A stretch of DNA of 64,000 bases, taken from assembly GCA_948567375.1 (NCBI GenBank), contig OX419755.1, positions 24,619,001 to 24,683,000 on the forward strand, written 5' to 3'. How positions within the stretch are numbered: the stretch's first letter is position 1; each line of letters opens with the position of its first letter. This DNA comes from Lunularia cruciata. Taxonomy: Eukaryota; Streptophyta; Marchantiopsida; Lunulariales; Lunulariaceae. Both the position numbers and the translations under genes were made by a program. The notes beneath the pieces are model-generated. The model searched no databases. It was not told the DNA's origin and saw only the letters and a list, made by a program, of their open reading frames with translations. Shown piece after piece: positions 59,166 through 64,000 of this stretch.

Positions 59166-60367
59166 CTGTATGTTTCTGATCACAGATCCATTCATAGAAT
59201 GTCATCATAAACTGATGTGCGTTGTTATCACTATGTGAGGATTTCATAAACCAAGAAATGCAAACGTGTACTTATTCTCGTCCTTCAAAGAGCACAAATT
59301 TCAGAATCTGATGATCTAAGCATCTAAACCTCGTAGCAAGTAAGAATATAACATCTATTGAGGAGTGCTACGGAACCTGCATGAACAATTCGATATTTAC
59401 AATTGTCTTCACCTTAATTCGTAGTTCATACAAATACAAATTAAAAAGAAATGAACCAAGATTGATGGGAAGAAGTCAAAATATAATCCAATATTATCAA
59501 GTCAATTTCAATCTCTTCTTTGACTCTTATATTTCTATATATTTCTATACAAGAAAACTCTTATATTTCTATACAAGAAAACGGTATGTATGGCGATCAT
59601 AGCGGCTGACGAAATCCCCTTTGTTTCCGGCGGTGTTGGTCCTTAGCGGCGGACGGAATTCGACTCTGCCGCAAAGTGTTATAATAGATGTTTTTGGGAC
59701 GACCTGTAAGTTGTATAAAACCTGGTTCTTGGACTTGGGGCTTAAAATTTTACGTTTTCTTGCAGCTTGTCCCGAGGACAAGCAATAGAGTAATACGGTA
59801 TCTATAAACTGATCTTAGAATTCATATTATTAATATGAATATTTTATTTTCATAAAAAAAGTGAACATGTAAAAACCGAAGGATGGGAAAACCTAATTTT
59901 ATTAGAATTAATTAATTTTGGCTTTTCATGAATTTAACTAAACATTAATTAAAAGAAAATCCTAACCATAGATGTGTAATATATATTTAAATGTTATAAT
60001 ATGAAGTTATTAATTAAAATTTTAATTATTAAAAAATAAAAAATAAAACTTTTCTTTCTATTCTTCCAACAACCAATAGTACATACCAAATGTCATCAAA
60101 ACCTCAAAGTTTATCAAAACTCAATTATATTTATTTGCTCAAGTTTTTGATAGAAATTGATTATTCAAATTCACTTTAGATCATATTTTCATGTTCATTT
60201 AAATTATATGGGCCAGACCACGTGCATCAACATCAACTAATTCACACTATTCTTTCACACGCAATGAAGAGAACAAGAGAGAAGTGATTGGATCCAATGT
60301 GAAAATGAGCTAAGAATGAAGAGTGAGACAAAATGTTACTTTTCTACTCTTGTGAAAGAAACAACAA
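59166..60367. other. Intergenic, AT-rich
   Basis: A small tandem copy of TTATATTTCTATACAAGAAAA lies at 59537-59582 and a perfect 8-bp hairpin (GCTTGTCC/GGACAAGC) at 59766-59784. Another partial match to the dispersed repeat (CCGAAGGATGGGAAAACC) is at about 59877. No supported gene. Confidence 0.5.
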
Positions 60368-60459
60368 GGGAGAGCTGCGTAGAAAAAGATGAAGGATGGG
60401 AAGACACCATCAAACCAAACAAGGGAGAGATGAAAAAGGTAAATGGGACTAAGCCCCAA
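60368..60459 (+). repeat. Dispersed repeat, copy f
   Basis: GGGAGAGCTGCGTAGAAAAA, GATGAAGGATGGGAAGACAC, CATCAAACCAAACAAGGGAG and GGGACTAAGCCCCA correspond in order to copy a at 11111-11201. Confidence 0.75.
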
Positions 60460-61085
60460 TAGAGTCTATATGAGAAATCTGCCATATTGCACCTAAGAGA
60501 TCCAAGCTATGCAAGTAGTGTGGTCTACAAACAATTGGAACATCCGAAGAAACATCACCTAGTAAGATTGCTCTCCTTTGGATTGCACCAACCACTATCC
60601 TCTGTAGAGCAATGGACACACGTTGTCTAAAATATGCTACAAAGTATGAGAGTGAGAGTGGTACCCACTGGCGCCTAACATGATAAACTCTCGCACACTC
60701 CTTGACAAATGTGTCAAACATCATGTCCATTGCTCCATATAACTCCAAGGCTAGAGGAATAAAGAAGTGACCTCGGTACATGCCCCTACATTGGGAGACC
60801 TTTCAACTTGCTGTTGCATTCGCCGCTCATCCAAGGGGATGGGTAATCACTGCGTCCAAAATTGTATCTCGCATAGGCTTTGTAATCAAAATATTCACTA
60901 CTATCACCTGATCATCTCGGACCAAGTATAAGTATGCACTAACATGTTAAGTTTGCAAAGCATACAAATGCTCACTCCAAGCCAAGTATACACTATCTTG
61001 TGCCATAGCAAACACTATGTCACTAATAGCATCGTGGGTAGCTATCCTTTATCTTCCAAGAGGACACCGTGTCATATGGACCGCT

Positions 61086-61148
61086 ATTACATCTAGTCTA
61101 GTGTAACACAAACATCACTTGTGATGTTTGTTTTACACTAGATGTAAT
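61086..61148. repeat. Imperfect inverted repeat hairpin
   Basis: The arm 61086-61118 and the arm 61121-61148 pair through CAAACATCAC/GTGATGTTTG and TACATCTAG/CTAGATGTA with a 5-base insertion (TCTAG duplicated). The loop is two bases. It lies in non-coding DNA. Confidence 0.75.
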
Positions 61149-61284
61149 AGTAAGTAATGAAAATACAAATGAGTAAACCAAACCTAAACTAAACTTAATC
61201 ATTGTAGAGAAAATAACTAGTGCTGGTCTAAATGCAACTAGTGCAAGGTCGAGCTTGGAACTCTAATAAGAGGAGGAATGGAAG

Positions 61285-61476
61285 AGTATTCTCATGTGAA
61301 AGAATAGTATTGGCGATATCTTATTACCGGTCATCCTTGTGAGACTTTAAGAATTACCCGCTGTAACTTTTGAAAGTAAGAGTATTCTCATGTGAAAGAA
61401 TAGAATTGGCAATATTTTATTACCGGTCATCCTTGTGAGATTTTAAGAATTACCCGCAGTAACTTTTGAAAAGTTC
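61285..61476 (+). repeat. Tandem duplication, period 96 bp
   Basis: AGTATTCTCATGTGAAAGAA starts the units at 61285 and 61381. Both contain TTATTACCGGTCATCCTTG and AAGAATTACCCGC. Divergence is about 6 substitutions, so the duplication is fairly recent. Confidence 0.9.
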
Positions 61477-62188
61477 AACGCAGTTAAGTGTCTTCTTTCA
61501 AGGATTGACTGTGCATGTATGGGTTGAGGATTACAGCTGGTATCTGATGCGGCAGGTCGTTGTGGCGGCGGAATCTGCAGTATCGATGATTGCTTTCAAA
61601 ACTGAAACTCTCTGACAAGATCGGGACAACATACGAGGAATGTCGTGGGTTGAAAAGAGCTCACAACCTGGAACAGTTATCGCTAGTGGAATTCTACGGT
61701 AGTCGTGTATCCTGGAGCGTTGTATCCCCTGGGCCTCTCACCGAATTCTTGATGGATGTTAATCCGTACCGCGAACTCTTGCGGTGAGAGGTGATACCAG
61801 GAACTTGCCAATCGTGTCAAGATCGGCCGAGTGCCGTAAGGTAAGGAGTATATGTACTTTTCGATTTCGAGTAGTCGACGTGAAAGCTTGGACTCGTTAC
61901 ATGAGTTTCTGTTGCCAAAGTGCATGAAGCTGCAAGACGTTACGCCCTGTATCAGCTGAACTGAATTTGAGTAAACGGGTTGCTCATTTTCTTGTGTTTG
62001 TGTAATTTGCAGTAAGTAAAGAATCTCCCGTCATCGAAAGTCAGTGAGTCCGGGTCATATATTCCGTCTGGTGAGCTCTTTGAACGCGTATTGTCTCGCT
62101 TATTGGTTTACGCACCGTTTGGCGCGTTCTTATTACTACTGTAGTTAGAATTTTCATTTTGCTGGCCGCTTGGGAATGCAGAAGCACG
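61477..62188. other. Upstream region of PYROXD2-like gene
   Basis: Presumed promoter and 5' untranslated region. The open frames at 61590-61787 and 61683-61925 overlap on opposite strands and are unrecognised. No clear TATA box found. Confidence 0.5.
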
Positions 62189-63618
62189 ATGGTCAGCAGC
62201 AATTTGAGCAACTTGTGCTCTATACATCTGCGTTCTAAATTGCGATGTGGCTTTAGTTATGCAATTCAACGTACAGTCGCTACTGATGGGTCTAATGCCA
62301 GCACCCGTTTGCTTGCCCAAAGGTATGACCTGTTATGTTTCTATTGCACGTTATAATTACGATCAATTACTCTATGCAGACTTCTCCATTCATTACATTT
62401 CCATCTCCGTTGCCTAAGAACGCATTTGACTATGCCGGGACTAATTCATAGACTGCTCTCACGCGTGGATATTCTCCCAGGTTATTGTCAGTGAGGCAGT
62501 GAGATTGCAGTAGTTCATTTCCGACAGGCTAGGAAACGTTGTCTTCAAGTCTAGCAGATGCCCGTTGTTGCCAAGCCACTTGAAGTGGGGAATTGGGGCC
62601 TGTACTGATCGACGGGTTTTAGGTGGACAAACGTTGAATTGTTCTCAGACATTTGAGCGCGTTGGCAAGTTGAGCTTGGTGCATAACCCGTAGAGACCTC
62701 ATGTTTTCTGCCATTTTCCATGAAATTCGGTTTTAGCTCTGCGAGCTCCCCATACTTTGGTGTTGATTCAGTTGTCCAAAAGCAGAAAGTGGGATGCCAT
62801 TATCGTCGGAGGGGGTCACAACGGGCTTACTGCTGCTGCTTACTTGGCCCGAGCAGGGCTTCAAGTGGTTGTGTTGGAAAAAAGGCATGTGCTCGGAGGT
62901 GCTGCTGTTACAGAAGAAATCATCCCAGGATTTAAGTTCTCTCGTTGCAGTTATCTTCAAAGCCTTCTTCGCCCTTCTATCATCAGGTTGGTTGACCTTG
63001 TTGCTTCTCAAATTCCTTGCGACAAGTTGGACCGGTCTTAAATAGGATATGTGATGCTCTCAAGTGATAACGCTCGTTATCCTTATCCTTCTTTTCCTCT
63101 CGTCCTTTATATAGCCTGGGCGGATCTGATAGCCCTCTACTCTGGATTCTCCGAGCTGAGATCGAAAGATGGAACTGTACTCCTAGCAACTTGAACACTA
63201 CAGACCTTCACTCAAACTAGCTTTACTGTCTTCAGACGTACTATGTTAACATATAGCAGCATAAGATAACCTGGATAACCCGTTCCCAGAACGGCTTCTG
63301 CTCTCATATACCTATATAGCAGCATAAGATTTACAGTTCGCTGCAAGGGCCTGCAAGTATTAAGATCGTGGCTCACCTCTCTTGAGTGGCGCACAGTATA
63401 TATGTAGGCCCTTGACATTGCATTAGTTTCGCTGACCAGTGGAACTGACATGGCAGGGAACTAAACCTTCACAATCATGGGCTGAAATTGCTGCCTCGAG
63501 AGCAGTTATCCTTTACTCCAACTGTTGATGGGAAGTCGTTGCTTCTGGGCGAAAACATGGAGTTTAATAAGTCAGAAATCTCCAAGTTTTCAAAACTTGA
63601 CGCTGCTGCCTACCCACG
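62189..63618 (+). CDS. PYROXD2-like FAD/NAD(P)-binding oxidoreductase, 5' part
   Basis: Three exons join in frame: 62189-62322, 62786-62986, 63457-63618, with GT-AG introns. Exon 1 ([10 protein letters not shown] start) is basic, rich in Ser and Arg and lacks acidic residues early, as in a mitochondrial or plastid presequence. Exon 2 opens [20 protein letters not shown], the Rossmann FAD-binding motif GxGxxG (here GGGHNG). It continues with [30 protein letters not shown], both strongly typical of PYROXD2-type proteins (phytoene-desaturase-like amine oxidase superfamily). Exon 3 has HGLKLLPR and [16 protein letters not shown]. In animals PYROXD2 is mitochondrial; its plant substrate is not known to me. 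The exon 3 donor at 63619 leads into an intron, and no further exon was recognised before 64000, so most of the protein (roughly 75%) lies beyond the window. Confidence 0.9.
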
Positions 63619-64000
63619 GTAATACGTGATGGATAACTGATGTGTTTGAGACAGAGAAAAGACAAGACTGCACATTATATCCATTTTTATGTCGGAACTC
63701 GTCGAACACAAATACAATCTGGAAGATATAAACTACTGCTACAGATACTTTGTGAAACTTCCACGAGGATTATGGTCCTCTCTCCTCAGGCAAAGAGAAA
63801 AACGGTAACAGCAGGTCTGACTATCAATATGTGAGAGGGATAAACTTGAAGTTGAATTGGGAGTCTATCATAGATAGCCTCGATCTTTCATTTTAACTAA
63901 ACCTCCAACTAACAGTCACTGCCACATGATTCGTCCTGCGTAGTGCTAGTAAGATTGGTGGAATTCACAAAATCTTACCTCTTATATTTCATGTAGATGA
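63619..64000 (+). other. Probable intron of the PYROXD2-like gene
   Basis: Sequence after the exon 3 donor (GTAATACG). A possible acceptor at about 63742 (GCTACAG) opens YFVKLPRG, which does not resemble the family, so I treat the stretch as intron. Confidence 0.4.

Noticed and set aside
60449-60781. 110-codon minus-strand frame (MYRGHFFIPLALELYGAMD start)
   Set aside because: It looks protein-like but partly overlaps the dispersed repeat and matches no family I can name; kept as unassigned.

Overview
The window looks like nuclear DNA of a land plant. It has spliced genes with GT-AG introns, a CYP78A-type cytochrome P450, a plant-type NBS1 (nibrin) gene, a PYROXD2-like flavin oxidoreductase, and many Ty3/gypsy LTR retrotransposons. 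The divergence of the P450 and a retroelement carrying a DNA methyltransferase make me favour a bryophyte-grade (non-seed) plant, but this is inference.

Layout. 1-4460 is a decayed Ty3/gypsy copy (copy C, +) with two solo LTR-like insertions of another family. 4.46-7.78 kb is non-coding with inverted and tandem repeats. 7786-9756 (-) is a two-exon CYP78A-like P450. 9.76-18.7 kb is gene-poor, partly pyrimidine-rich. 18.7-23 kb is AT-rich with tandem repeats, a 201-bp MITE and a long (TA)n tract. 23.1-24.4 kb holds a duplicated segment and a probable LRR-receptor-kinase relic. 27296-33128 (-) is a 14-exon NBS1 gene that I could join in frame from start to stop. 33.8-36.4 kb is AT-rich. 36.4-41.3 kb (-) is a badly decayed LTR retrotransposon with gag, two zinc knuckles, a protease end and a C5 cytosine-methyltransferase module, split by a solo LTR. 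41.3-44.7 kb is a mosaic of LTR-like, tRNA-like and repeat fragments. 44695-56610 is a nest: a minus-strand chromovirus (copy B) was hit in its reverse transcriptase by a plus-strand copy of the same family (copy A, 47638-53269, target duplication CAAGG) and in its leader by a solo LTR (55428-56165, target duplication GTGGT). 56.6-62.1 kb is AT-rich and repeat-bearing. 62189 onward (+) is the 5' part of a PYROXD2-like gene that leaves the window.

Main points for a second look. (1) The retrotransposon-borne cytosine methyltransferase. (2) Chromovirus LTRs packed with heat-shock-element-like GAA/TTC arrays just upstream of the TATA box. (3) Copy A has eleven in-frame stops, all TGA or TAG and none TAA, as expected from C-to-T decay at methylated CG and CHG sites, although its LTRs differ at only four positions plus one indel. 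(4) A dispersed repeat of about 90 bp with no obvious class. The three host genes (P450 growth regulator, DNA double-strand-break sensor, organellar-type oxidoreductase) have no evident functional link; they are separate genes between retroelement blocks.
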